Part shown: positions 1 to 5,525 of the stretch, one piece after another
Position numbering within the stretch: position 1 is the stretch's first letter
Layout: every line of letters begins with the position of its first letter
Made by a program: the position numbers and the translations under genes
Source: DATGCT01 sp964495575
GTDB lineage: Bacteria; Patescibacteriota; Minisyncoccia; UBA6257; GWB1-50-10
Assembly: GCA_964495575.1 (NCBI GenBank)
Contig: CAZBVS010000018.1
Location: 1-9,169 of the forward strand
Reading direction: 5' to 3'
Length of the DNA stretch: 9,169 nucleotides
The notes under the pieces: generated by a model
Seen by the model: the letters and a program-made list of their open reading frames with translations, nothing else
Told to the model about the DNA's origin: nothing
Databases searched by the model: none

Positions 1-2
1 TT

Positions 3-47
3 GATAATACTGATACTCTATCTGCAAGTAGCATAACCTGTCCTTAA
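3..47 (+). CDS. 3' end of an upstream gene (partial, unidentified)
   Basis: Frame 3 is open from the window edge and reads DNTDTLSASSITCP before a TAA at 45-47, one base ahead of the next ATG. This tight spacing matches the packing of the other genes. Frame 1 also stays open to a TAA at 34-36, so the frame choice is uncertain. Too little sequence is present to assign a function. Confidence 0.4.
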   Translation, partial: DNTDTLSASSITCP

Positions 48-48
48 T

Positions 49-387
49 ATGAAAATAGCAAAGATAACATACACAATCCTCCTCACGGCTTTTATCGTCT
101 TTATGGCGGTTGGGTCGGGTGCAGGGGCAAAAACCCCGCAGGAGGTGGAGGCACTAACGTGGGAAGAATACGACGAACTTATAGAAATGTATAATTACGA
201 AATAAAAAAACTAGGAGGAAAGATTAAAATAAAAAAAGGTGAAGATATTTTGAACGCTCTAAACAGAAATATATTAGAAAGAGATGTTAGTAAAAAAGAA
301 GAAATGTTAAGACTTCACAACAAAAATTTTGAAGCAATGCCCTACAAAGAACATAGAAAATATTTAATTAATAAATCACAATGGTAA
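49..387 (+). CDS. Small exported or membrane-anchored protein, unknown function
   Basis: This is a 112-aa protein. Residues 1-27 look like a signal peptide or signal anchor: a basic start (MKIAKI), a hydrophobic core (about 7-22) and a small-residue stretch ending in GAGAK that could be a cleavage site. The mature part is charged and helical (EEYDELIEMYNYEIKKL, then Lys-rich) with no motif I recognise. No SD sequence precedes the ATG. It overlaps the start of the next gene by 7 nt (CAATGGTAA), so the two are probably co-translated. Its position ahead of three cell-wall enzymes suggests a role in lysis, for example as a spanin-like or accessory component, but that is inference from position only. 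Confidence 0.7.
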   Translation: MKIAKITYTILLTAFIVFMAVGSGAGAKTPQEVEALTWEEYDELIEMYNYEIKKLGGKIKIKKGEDILNALNRNILERDVSKKEEMLRLHNKNFEAMPYKEHRKYLINKSQW

Positions 388-1163
388 AACAATATGGCTT
401 CATAGAGCCCTCTAAAAAGGAACTAAAAAAATCCAAAGATGCTGGATATGTCTTTGGTAGTGCTAAAAACATTAACCCATCAGGAGATTGGAAGCCTTAT
501 TATCCTAACGACGAAAGACAATTTAATCGCAACATAGACTCTTATGGTTGCACTATATTTGGAACGTTAAACGCAATAGAATGTTTAGCAAAACTTAAAT
601 ACAATGAAGACTGGGATAAAGCCGAAAGGTTTGTTGGTGCTTTTGCTGATATGAAACCAAGCGGAAACACACCTCACAAAGTAGCTGACACTATAAGAAG
701 CGTTGGAAACATACCACAAGGATTTATGCCTTTAGAAGAGGTAAAGGATTTTGAGGAATTATGGGACAAAGAAGAGGCTAAGAAACATAAAGACATTGGT
801 GAGAAATGGCTTAAAGGGTATGATTTTAAACACGAATGGGTATCTAACAACCAGATAGAGGAAGCTCTAAAAGACTCACCGTTAGGAGTAGCGGTATATG
901 CTTGGGTTCAAGACGATGACGGAATGTATTATCAACCAGAAGGTTCAAGCCCTACTCATTGGACTATGCTTGGAGCAAAACGAGACGGTTATTATGAAAT
1001 ATATGACTCTTACCCACCTTATATAAAACAAATGCCTTTAGACACGAAGTTTGCTTATATCAAAAAATATGAATTAAGTCGTTCAAAACCAACTTGGTTA
1101 TCAAAACGCTGGGTTGATTTTTTAGAATGGATTACAAAAGTTATCAACAGGTTAAAAAATTAA
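381..1163 (+). CDS. Papain/C39-like cysteine peptidase, probable lysis or wall-processing enzyme
   Basis: This 260-aa protein has the papain-fold pattern seen in C39-like peptidases. A Cys follows a short N-terminal segment in DSYGCTIFGTLNAIECL (C57), a His lies late in the chain in PTHWTMLGAKRDGYYEIYDS (H193), and an Asp 16 residues further on (D209, in YDSYPP) could complete the triad. The spacing and the W-x-M-x-G strand after the His are typical of the fold. No signal peptide is evident, which suits a phage enzyme released through a holin. Its start overlaps the preceding gene and it ends just before the amidase promoter. In this setting the substrate is probably a peptidoglycan cross-bridge or stem peptide, but processing of a virion protein is also possible. 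The C-terminal 35 residues are basic and aromatic and could bind the cell wall. Confidence 0.7.
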   Translation: MVKQYGFIEPSKKELKKSKDAGYVFGSAKNINPSGDWKPYYPNDERQFNRNIDSYGCTIFGTLNAIECLAKLKYNEDWDKAERFVGAFADMKPSGNTPHKVADTIRSVGNIPQGFMPLEEVKDFEELWDKEEAKKHKDIGEKWLKGYDFKHEWVSNNQIEEALKDSPLGVAVYAWVQDDDGMYYQPEGSSPTHWTMLGAKRDGYYEIYDSYPPYIKQMPLDTKFAYIKKYELSRSKPTWLSKRWVDFLEWITKVINRLKN

Positions 1164-1166
1164 TTG

Positions 1167-1181
1167 TGCTATAATATAAAT
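1167..1181 (+). promoter_or_regulatory. Extended -10 promoter for a leaderless amidase transcript
   Basis: TGC immediately precedes TATAAT (1170-1175), giving an extended -10 element. No convincing -35 lies at 16-18 bp. The ATG at 1182 is 6 nt past the hexamer, where transcription would be expected to begin, so the mRNA is probably leaderless. The 12-mer TATAATATAAAT recurs at 2897 and 5614. Confidence 0.7.
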
Positions 1182-1796
1182 ATGTTAAAAATTATAAATT
1201 CATTACCAATAAAATATGTCGTAGTCCATCATTTTGGTGGTACAATTGCAAACCGTTATTTATCAACCCAGTCATTTAAAGAGGAAAGGATTGAAAATGC
1301 TCATTCAGCACGATGGAATTTTCCATCAAAACTTTGTGATTCAAATATAGGATACAATGTGATCGTATGGGAAGATGGGAGTTATGACCAGTATCGTTAT
1401 ATAGGTGAAGAAACCGCTGCTCAAGTAGGACATAACAATGATTCTGTGTCGATAGCTCTTGCTGGAAACTTCACATTAAAAAATGGAGTCAAAGTAGATG
1501 AACCAACAGAAGCCCAAAAAGAAACCTTAACCGAATTATTAGAATGGTTATATGATAATGTTGGTGTTAATTTTCAAAATTTTAGAGCACATAGAGATAT
1601 GCCAAATTCCTGGACGGAATGTTATGGTAATGCTTTGAGTGGAGAATGGGTTAGAGAATTATTAAGACCATACATAGACAACAAGATAGCAAGTTTGAAA
1701 ACTTTAATTGCTTTGTATATAAAGTTGTTAAATTTGTTAAAAAAGAAAAAGTTTTTAGGTAATTTAGATGATAAACATTGCGTCGGACATATTTAA
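1182..1796 (+). CDS. N-acetylmuramoyl-L-alanine amidase (Amidase_2/PGRP family), phage endolysin
   Basis: This 204-aa enzyme would cut the bond between MurNAc and L-Ala in peptidoglycan, using one zinc ion. The T7-lysozyme-like fold is visible: YVVVHHFGG supplies the first zinc His (H16 or H17), IGYNVIVWEDGSYDQYR carries the conserved Tyr59, VGHNNDSVSIALAGNF is the central strand, and RAHRDM (H137) and TECYGN (C147) supply the other ligands. The T7 Lys position appears to be Thr145. After about residue 165 comes an amphipathic, Lys-rich tail (LIALYIKLLNLLKKKK) that could bind membrane or wall. I take ATG 1182 as the start, because six codons of extra in-frame sequence from a TTG at 1164 would translate the promoter itself. 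There is no SD site, consistent with leaderless translation. Confidence 0.9.
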   Translation: MLKIINSLPIKYVVVHHFGGTIANRYLSTQSFKEERIENAHSARWNFPSKLCDSNIGYNVIVWEDGSYDQYRYIGEETAAQVGHNNDSVSIALAGNFTLKNGVKVDEPTEAQKETLTELLEWLYDNVGVNFQNFRAHRDMPNSWTECYGNALSGEWVRELLRPYIDNKIASLKTLIALYIKLLNLLKKKKFLGNLDDKHCVGHI

Positions 1797-1818
1797 AGGT
1801 CTAAATAAATAAAATATT

Positions 1819-2082
1819 ATGTTAAAAAAATTATTTCAAAGTTCAACGGGGGAAGGTCTTGCTAAGAGGTGGGAGAGTTTCTTTACTGGATTAATCCCAG
1901 CAATTCTTATGTTTTCTGAATTGTTTAACTGGGGTTTGGTAAAAGCTGATCTAACTGAACTAAATGGATATGTCGTTGTGATTATATCCGGATTGATAAC
2001 TGTATGGAAAGCAATAGAACATGTACACGGTTGGTACAGAAGGAATGTATATAAAAAACTAGGCAAAGGAAAGTTTGCCTAA
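1819..2082 (+). CDS. Holin-like small membrane protein
   Basis: This 87-aa protein has two hydrophobic segments, about residues 21-41 (FFTGLIPAILMFSELFNWGL) and 50-66 (YVVVIISGLITVWKAIEHV). They are separated by a short polar turn, and the tail is basic (RRNVYKKLGKGKF). Size, topology and position directly after an amidase fit a phage holin, which would form holes in the inner membrane to release the endolysin. I cannot place it in a named holin family from sequence alone. No SD site is present; the ATG is preceded by the AT-rich string CTAAATAAATAA, which resembles the sequence before the ATG at 9115. The last codons overlap an 8-bp hairpin (2060-2081). Confidence 0.7.
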   Translation: MLKKLFQSSTGEGLAKRWESFFTGLIPAILMFSELFNWGLVKADLTELNGYVVVIISGLITVWKAIEHVHGWYRRNVYKKLGKGKFA

Positions 2083-2149
2083 AATAAAGAACCCCCACTG
2101 ACGCTTTGTGAACTACTCTTCCGAGCAAACACAAGAAATTAGTGGGGGT
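2060..2149 (+). terminator. Two successive hairpins at the 3' end of the holin gene
   Basis: The first hairpin pairs 2060-2067 with 2074-2081 (8 bp, 6-nt loop GGAAAG) across the holin stop codon. The second pairs ACCCCCACT (2091-2099) with AGTGGGGGT (2141-2149) perfectly over 9 bp. It encloses a bulged CTTTGTG/CACAAG arm (2104-2110/2130-2135) and a CTC-TTCC-GAG tip (2116-2125). The only U-rich tract is CTTTTACGTTT a few bases further on, so intrinsic termination would be weak. The elaborate second hairpin may instead be an RNA stability or processing element. Confidence 0.5.
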
Positions 2150-2197
2150 ACGAACTTTTACGTTTACATAATTTATAACGAAGCTTGTCAACTTCTG

Positions 2198-2271
2198 TTA
2201 CAATTATAACATAATTAATATAATTAAGTCAACACTTGGTAGCCAGATTACGCCAGAAACGGAGTGCTACC
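2198..2271 (+). promoter_or_regulatory. Possible promoter and hairpin leader of the transglycosylase gene
   Basis: TATAAT at 2219-2224 has only a poor -35 (TTACAA at 2198-2203, 15-bp spacing). A transcript from about 2231 would have a 45-nt leader in which GGTAGC (2238-2243) pairs with GCTACC (2266-2271). The only SD-like bases (CGGAG, 2260-2264) lie within this hairpin, so folding could limit translation of the ATG at 2276. Confidence 0.35.
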
Positions 2272-2275
2272 GCCC

Positions 2276-2740
2276 ATGATAAGATTATTATCAACAATAT
2301 TAATATTAACGGGGCTAACAGGCAATATAAACGGTTTTCCTATTTTTGAGATAGATAGTAAGGGAGTGGTAGCAAAAACCGTTGAGAAGCCCATAGAGAG
2401 CCGTAAATTAGAGACCACAGAGGACATTAAGGAATATATCCGATTTTCAGCCAAAGCTCTAGATGTTGACGAGAATTTAGCCCTCGATCTTGCTTTTTGG
2501 GAAAGCGGGTATAATCCGAAAGCTCAAAACCCAAATTCTTCTGCCGGAGGTATATATATGTTTATTGACAGTACTTGGAAAATGTTTTGTCAATCTAAAA
2601 CTTACAAACCAAGTAAGTATGAACCAAAAGATAATATAAGTTGTGCTATGAGATTACTCCGGAATAAAAAAACATTAAGACAACACTGGGGAGCGGATCC
2701 AATTATTAAACGAAAACTAAAACAAAATGGATACTGGTAA
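2276..2740 (+). CDS. Lytic transglycosylase, SLT domain, exported
   Basis: This 154-aa protein would cleave the MurNAc-GlcNAc glycosidic bond. Residues 1-21 form a hydrophobic export signal. The SLT (goose-type lysozyme-like) domain spans about 50-154: catalytic Glu76 sits in AFWESGYNP, followed by NPNSSAGGIYMFIDSTW (86-101). Most SLT enzymes have Gln where this protein has Met95 (GGIYQF), a small departure near the active site. The N-terminal spacer (22-49) is poorly conserved in appearance. I prefer ATG 2276 to the in-frame GTG at 2264: the GTG falls on the SD-like bases, and the ATG start gives a clean signal peptide. The enzyme could act in lysis alongside the amidase or open the wall during infection. 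It overlaps the next small gene by 14 nt. Confidence 0.85.
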   Translation: MIRLLSTILILTGLTGNINGFPIFEIDSKGVVAKTVEKPIESRKLETTEDIKEYIRFSAKALDVDENLALDLAFWESGYNPKAQNPNSSAGGIYMFIDSTWKMFCQSKTYKPSKYEPKDNISCAMRLLRNKKTLRQHWGADPIIKRKLKQNGYW

Positions 2741-2906
2741 AAAATTATATATATGTAAATGCGGTAATATCTGTGAGAATGGTATATGTTTAGGTTGTTT
2801 AAAGAGAGAAAACGAAGATGTTTTTGAAAAACTTTGGGAAGATATAGACAAAGCGTATAAAAAGTTATCCAAAGTTGATAGACATCCTATAGGTGGTATA
2901 ATATAA
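2727..2906 (+). CDS. Small zinc-finger protein (59 aa), unknown function
   Basis: ATG at 2727 opens a 59-aa frame ending in TAA at 2904-2906, overlapping the end of the transglycosylase gene. The N-terminal half holds five cysteines in YICKCGNICENGICLGC (C10, C12, C16, C21, C24), enough for one zinc site. The C-terminal half is a charged helix (KRENEDVFEKLWEDIDKAYKKLSK). This arrangement is seen in many phage-encoded small regulators or nucleic-acid binders, but I recognise no family. There is no SD site. The promoter for the next RNA lies inside its last codons. Cys spacing and intact length argue that it is coding; the absence of a ribosome site keeps confidence moderate. Confidence 0.6.
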   Translation: MDTGKKLYICKCGNICENGICLGCLKRENEDVFEKLWEDIDKAYKKLSKVDRHPIGGII

Positions 2907-2908
2907 AT
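2875..2908 (+). promoter_or_regulatory. Strong sigma-70-type promoter with the shared 12-mer
   Basis: TTGATA (2875-2880) is followed after 16 bp by TATAAT (2897-2902), with TGG directly before the hexamer (extended -10). The sequence then reads ATAAAT and ATGATG, so the transcript should begin at or beside A2909. TATAATATAAAT is identical to the motifs at 1170 and 5614. Confidence 0.75.
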
Positions 2909-2947
2909 ATGATGATTCAAACGACAACTCAAATTGGCTCACCTTAA
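2909..2947 (+). CDS. Possible 12-codon leader peptide overlapping a terminator
   Basis: The predicted leaderless transcript starts with ATG ATG and encodes MMIQTTTQIGSP, stopping at TAA 2945-2947. The stop codon lies in the loop of the hairpin 2936-2957, and codons 10-12 form its 5' arm. A translating ribosome would therefore keep the hairpin open. Three consecutive Thr codons (ACG ACA ACT) recall biosynthetic leader peptides, but that may be chance. No homology can be assessed at this length. Confidence 0.35.
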   Translation: MMIQTTTQIGSP

Positions 2948-3134
2948 CAGGTGGGCTTTTATTGTTGAGAGGAGGGTAGNNNNNNNNNNNNNNNNNNNNN
3001 NNNNNNNNNNNNNNNNNNNNNNNNNNNNNNNNNNNNNNNNNNNNNNNNNNNNNNNNNNNNNNNNNNNNNNNNNNNNNNNCAACTCAAATTGGCTCACCTT
3101 AACAGGTGGGCTTTTATTGTTGAGAGGAGGGTAG
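2925..3134. other. Assembly gap of 100 N flanked by identical 55-mers
   Basis: Bases 2925-2979 and 3080-3134 are identical over 55 nt and flank exactly 100 N. A shared end of 55 nt is what two de Bruijn contigs built at k = 55 would show. The real sequence probably joins directly with one copy, or a loop of unknown content starts and ends at this 55-mer. Any reading frame running through the N block is not meaningful. Confidence 0.9.
2936..2966 (+). terminator. Terminator/attenuator hairpin
   Basis: GGCTCACC (2936-2943) pairs with GGTGGGCT (2950-2957) over 8 bp with two G-U pairs and a TTAACA loop. It is followed by TTTATTGTT. A second copy is at 3091-3121 because the 55-base gap flank is repeated. 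It would end a transcript of about 50 nt from the 2897 promoter unless translation of the leader or another factor opens it. Confidence 0.6.
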
Positions 3135-3227
3135 ATGAGGGCTTCGGCTCTCCCACGGTCAATGGAATTTTTCAAAACCGTATACCTACCCTCCTCCCAG
3201 CAATAAGAGCTGGTCGAGTTCTTTAAA
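3116..3227 (+). ncRNA. Structured RNA: three-way junction plus 3' hairpin
   Basis: Bases 3116-3134 pair with 3186-3204 over 19 positions with one A-C mismatch and one G-U pair, a long closing stem. Inside it are a hairpin capped by a UUCG tetraloop (GAGGGC 3137-3142, GCTCTC 3147-3152) and a second hairpin (ACGGT 3155-3159, ACCGT 3177-3181). The joints are only 2, 2 and 4 nt long. A further hairpin pairs AAGAGCT (3205-3211) with AGTTCTT (3217-3223), followed by TAAAAA. The element lies downstream of the 2897 promoter and ends about 14 nt before the SD site of the next gene. It could be a small RNA or a regulatory 5' leader. I recognise no known riboswitch or ribozyme core. Confidence 0.6.
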
Positions 3228-3252
3228 AACATAATACGAAAGGAGTGTAATT

Positions 3253-4539
3253 ATGAAGTGTTCAAGACATCCTCGGTACAAAGGAATTAATAAGCCGAGA
3301 GTAGAATGTGTGGACTGCTGGGTAATGTATCTCCAGAACAAAGGTGAGCATCCTATTAAGGATAATGAGAAGCGTAAGAAGTTTTACAACTCTCACAAAA
3401 GTCTTTCTTACGAGGACTTGGCTCCCATTTTTGGAATATTACCTAAGTCAGTAAGAAGCTGGGTTTATAAGAATGGCTTAGAAAAGCGTTCTAAGGATCG
3501 AATCTTTGAGTCAGAAGTTGATAAGGACGGTAAGATTGAATACCTTGAGTCTGAACTTAAGGATTACAAACGGAAGTATAAAGATGTTACCAAAGAGAAG
3601 GCTGAGTTAGACCAGTTAGTTACCTCCCTCAATGATGTTGCCGATGAACGAGAACCAATACCTGTTCCTGCCCTACCTGAGAAAGACGGTAAGACAGACG
3701 AACACGTAATCTTTATGGTTGGCGACATTCATATGGGAGAGGTTGTTGATGTTGAAGCTACCGGTGGAATCAGTTCTTACAATGTTCGTATTGCCGATGC
3801 TCGTATGGACTACACCACTAATAAAGCTATCTCTATCGTAAGGGATAAGTTAGGTGGTGGTTACAGGTTTCCTAAGGCTCATATTTTTCTTATGGGAGAT
3901 ATGGTTTCTGGGTCTATTCATGAGGAATTGGAAATCACAAACGAACTTACAGAGATTGAGGCTGTTTTTCACGTAGTTGATAAGCTGGAGAAGTTGATTG
4001 AGATGTTTTGCCAATACTTCCCCGAAGTTCAGGTTGATTGTATTGTAGGAAATCACGGTAGAACCAAGAAGAAAAAGTTTTTCAAACAGAGAGTTAAGAA
4101 GGATTATGACTTTATGGTTTACAAGATGCTACAGCGTGAAATGAAACCTCAAACCAATCTGAAGATTAATGTTCCGTTATCTTATTGGACCGTTGTAAAT
4201 GTGAATGGAAGAAACTTTTTCCTCACTCACGGCTCTCAAGTAAGGTCGTGGATGGGCATACCTTTTTACGGCCTACAGCGTGAATTCCTTAAATGGAAAT
4301 CTTTATCAGAATCATACGGTAAACATTTTGATGATATGGTAGTTGGTCACTTTCACAGTCCGAACGTTTTAAATATCCAGCGAAGTAAGCTGATTATGAA
4401 TGGCTCACCTAAAGGAGGCGATGAGTTCTCCTTAGGGGCTATGACTGCTGCTTCTGACCCCGTTCAATTTATCTTCGGGGTTCACGAGAAGTATGGATTA
4501 ACTTGGAACTTTTCTATTAATTCTTGCGAAATTAAATGA
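3253..4539 (+). CDS. Calcineurin-like metallophosphoesterase with N-terminal zinc finger and coiled coil
   Basis: This 428-aa protein has four parts. Residues 1-24 contain a possible zinc knuckle (C3, H6, C19, C22). Residues 51-77 (SLSYEDLAPIFGILPKSVRSWVYKNGL) look like a helix-turn-helix. Residues 90-125 are a charged coiled coil. A metallophosphoesterase domain then spans about 150-420. Its metal-binding motifs are in the canonical order: GDIHMGE (D158, H160), LMGDMVSGS (D216), GNHGR (N267, H268), LTHGS (H326) and GHFHSP (H366, H368). These would bind two metals and hydrolyse phosphodiesters, so a DNA nuclease (Mre11/SbcD-like) or another phosphoesterase is possible. The N-terminal parts suggest DNA targeting. 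AAAGGAG at 3239-3245 is a strong SD site. Lys and Glu codons here are often AAG and GAG, unlike the flanking genes. Confidence 0.85.
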   Translation: MKCSRHPRYKGINKPRVECVDCWVMYLQNKGEHPIKDNEKRKKFYNSHKSLSYEDLAPIFGILPKSVRSWVYKNGLEKRSKDRIFESEVDKDGKIEYLESELKDYKRKYKDVTKEKAELDQLVTSLNDVADEREPIPVPALPEKDGKTDEHVIFMVGDIHMGEVVDVEATGGISSYNVRIADARMDYTTNKAISIVRDKLGGGYRFPKAHIFLMGDMVSGSIHEELEITNELTEIEAVFHVVDKLEKLIEMFCQYFPEVQVDCIVGNHGRTKKKKFFKQRVKKDYDFMVYKMLQREMKPQTNLKINVPLSYWTVVNVNGRNFFLTHGSQVRSWMGIPFYGLQREFLKWKSLSESYGKHFDDMVVGHFHSPNVLNIQRSKLIMNGSPKGGDEFSLGAMTAASDPVQFIFGVHEKYGLTWNFSINSCEIK

Positions 4540-4567
4540 AAGGAGGTGGTCCACTTCTCTCACTTGG

Positions 4568-4682
4568 AATCCCTCGCACTTTATGTGTTAGTTCGGGAAA
4601 TAATCAATAAATACCGAGCCAGGTGTATTAGGTAGAGGTGAAGGGATTGTGAACTCTACCAAACAAATAACTGGAGGTAATT
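4568..4682 (+). promoter_or_regulatory. Possible pseudoknotted 5' leader of the DUF4406 gene
   Basis: AATCCCT (4568-4574) can pair with AGGGATT (4642-4648). The second strand lies in the 16-nt loop of a perfect 7-bp hairpin, GGTAGAG (4631-4637) with CTCTACC (4654-4660), so the helices cross as in an H-type pseudoknot. A small hairpin, TTCGG (4592-4596) with CCGAG (4614-4618), fills the long loop. The SD site GGAGG (4673-4677) follows 12 nt later. Position and fold suggest a regulatory leader, but no known riboswitch is recognised. Confidence 0.4.
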
Positions 4683-5048
4683 ATGAGAAAGAAATTAGTT
4701 TATGTTGCAGGACCCATTACCTCTTCAGGACACGTTACTGATAACGTCAACAAAGCTATCAAAGTTGGAGATAAATTGTGGGCAGAAGGCTTTGTTCCTT
4801 TTGTTCCACATTTGTCGGTATTATGGAATATGGTATCTCCTCACGAAAACTACGAGTTCTGGTTAGAGTATGATAAACAGATATTATTAAGATGCGACTG
4901 CGTTTTACGATTACCTGGAGACTCTAAAGGAGCTGATGAAGAAGAAAAATTTTGTAATGAAAATGATATACCTGTGTATCACAGCCTTGATGCTCTTATA
5001 CAGTTTGAGGGGCTGAACACAAATCTACCGCTCGGGAGGTTCTTATGA
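4683..5048 (+). CDS. DUF4406 protein, nucleoside 2-deoxyribosyltransferase-like fold
   Basis: This 121-aa protein begins with LVYVAGPITSSG, the YxAGP signature of the nucleoside 2-deoxyribosyltransferase/DUF4406 superfamily. Later motifs also fit: GFVPFVPHLSVLW (residues about 37-49), a charged EFWLEYDKQIL helix, CDCVLRLPGDSKGADEEEKF (about 76-95) and a closing IPVY strand. LRLPGDSKGADEE corresponds to the family segment that carries the catalytic acid and binds the nucleoside. Such proteins are common in phages and may process or sense deoxynucleotides or modified bases; the substrate here is unknown. The start is set by SD GGAGG at 4673-4677. The stop overlaps the next ATG (ATGA), so the two genes are translationally coupled. 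Confidence 0.8.
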   Translation: MRKKLVYVAGPITSSGHVTDNVNKAIKVGDKLWAEGFVPFVPHLSVLWNMVSPHENYEFWLEYDKQILLRCDCVLRLPGDSKGADEEEKFCNENDIPVYHSLDALIQFEGLNTNLPLGRFL

Positions 5049-5302
5049 AAAGAATAATACAAACTCTCGGATTTATCGGATTAGCATTAATTATAATGTT
5101 CTTCGGTGAATACGATACAAACCAGGAAGGAGAAGAAAATGTTAACAGTAAAACTGAAGTGTCCATATTGCGGAAAGATAGTGGAAGACGTGATAGTTCC
5201 TCTCAACTTTACTGGGGTCGTAGATATATATTGCAACCGATGCGGGAGAAGATATCCGATAAGCGGAAACATAATAGCAACAGAAGACAAGGACCGAAGT
5301 GA
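5045..5302 (+). CDS. Small membrane protein, C-terminal half overlapping a zinc-ribbon gene
   Basis: ATG 5045 overlaps the preceding stop and has a good SD (GGGAGG, 5035-5040). The protein begins MKRIIQTLGFIGLALIIMFFG, a single transmembrane helix, then an acidic linker (EYDTNQEGEEN). From 5139 to the TGA at 5300-5302 it shares DNA with the zinc-ribbon gene in another frame. There it becomes a basic, low-complexity tail (RRDSSSQLYWGRRY, KRKHNSNRRQGPK) that is probably dictated by the other gene. Start and membrane helix look genuine, while the tail may be tolerated overlap. An indel in the assembly could also have removed an earlier stop. Function unknown. Confidence 0.5.
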   Translation: MKRIIQTLGFIGLALIIMFFGEYDTNQEGEENVNSKTEVSILRKDSGRRDSSSQLYWGRRYILQPMREKISDKRKHNSNRRQGPK

Positions 5303-5309
5303 TGAGTAA
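5139..5309 (+). CDS. Small zinc-ribbon protein (56 aa)
   Basis: The protein reads MLTVKLKCPYCGK, then a strand-rich middle, then IYCNRCGRRYPI and an acidic tail. Two CxxC knuckles (C8/C11 and C32/C35) separated by about 20 residues make a classic zinc ribbon, found in many phage proteins that bind nucleic acids or RNA polymerase. SD AAGGAG (5127-5132) lies 6 nt before ATG 5139, which I prefer to an upstream in-frame ATG at 5106 that has no SD. The gene lies inside the 3' half of the preceding membrane-protein frame and overlaps the next gene by 8 nt. The role is not known. Confidence 0.75.
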   Translation: MLTVKLKCPYCGKIVEDVIVPLNFTGVVDIYCNRCGRRYPISGNIIATEDKDRSDE

Positions 5310-5523
5310 GGAAGTTTGTCCTGCCTGTCGGAAGAAAAAGACTAAGATGACTAAACACCATATTTTCCCCTTGAGGTTCTTCAAACACTCCAGAGTAACG
5401 ATTCCTCTCTGCAGAGCTTGTCATAACGAAATTGAGGAAGTAATACCCAGATATGAAAAGTTAACGAGGAATGAGTATTTAATACTCACGATGAATTTTT
5501 TAATGTCTAAGTGGAATACTTGA
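5302..5523 (+). CDS. HNH-like mini-protein with two zinc knuckles
   Basis: This 73-aa protein has CPAC (C6/C9), then TKHHIFPLRFF and IPLCRACHNEIEEVIPRYEKL. The HH-IFP and CRxCHxEI signatures are those of the beta-beta-alpha metal fold of HNH endonucleases, in which the first His of the pair acts as general base and the cysteines hold a structural zinc. It is short but contains the whole core, so it may be a small nicking/cleaving enzyme or a catalytically idle DNA-binding relative. The start ATG at 5302 overlaps the TGA of the membrane-protein frame and precedes the zinc-ribbon stop, with AAGGA (5289-5293) upstream. It ends this four-gene overlapping cluster and is followed directly by two terminators. 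Confidence 0.75.
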   Translation: MSKEVCPACRKKKTKMTKHHIFPLRFFKHSRVTIPLCRACHNEIEEVIPRYEKLTRNEYLILTMNFLMSKWNT

Positions 5524-5525
5524 CG

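Noticed and set aside
1164..1181. TTG start for the amidase
   Set aside because: These codons are the -10 box itself, and the PGRP fold starts after ATG 1182.
1836..2191. Minus-strand frames opposite the holin and its 3' region
   Set aside because: They are shadows of the + strand gene and hairpins, with no start signals or recognisable domains.
2934..3134. Reading frames on both strands spanning the first N block
   Set aside because: They consist of unknown bases plus the duplicated 55-mer, so they are not real genes.
4536..4610. 24-codon frame overlapping the metallophosphoesterase stop
   Set aside because: It overlaps the candidate leader structure, lacks any motif and is probably chance, although the ATGA overlap is neat.
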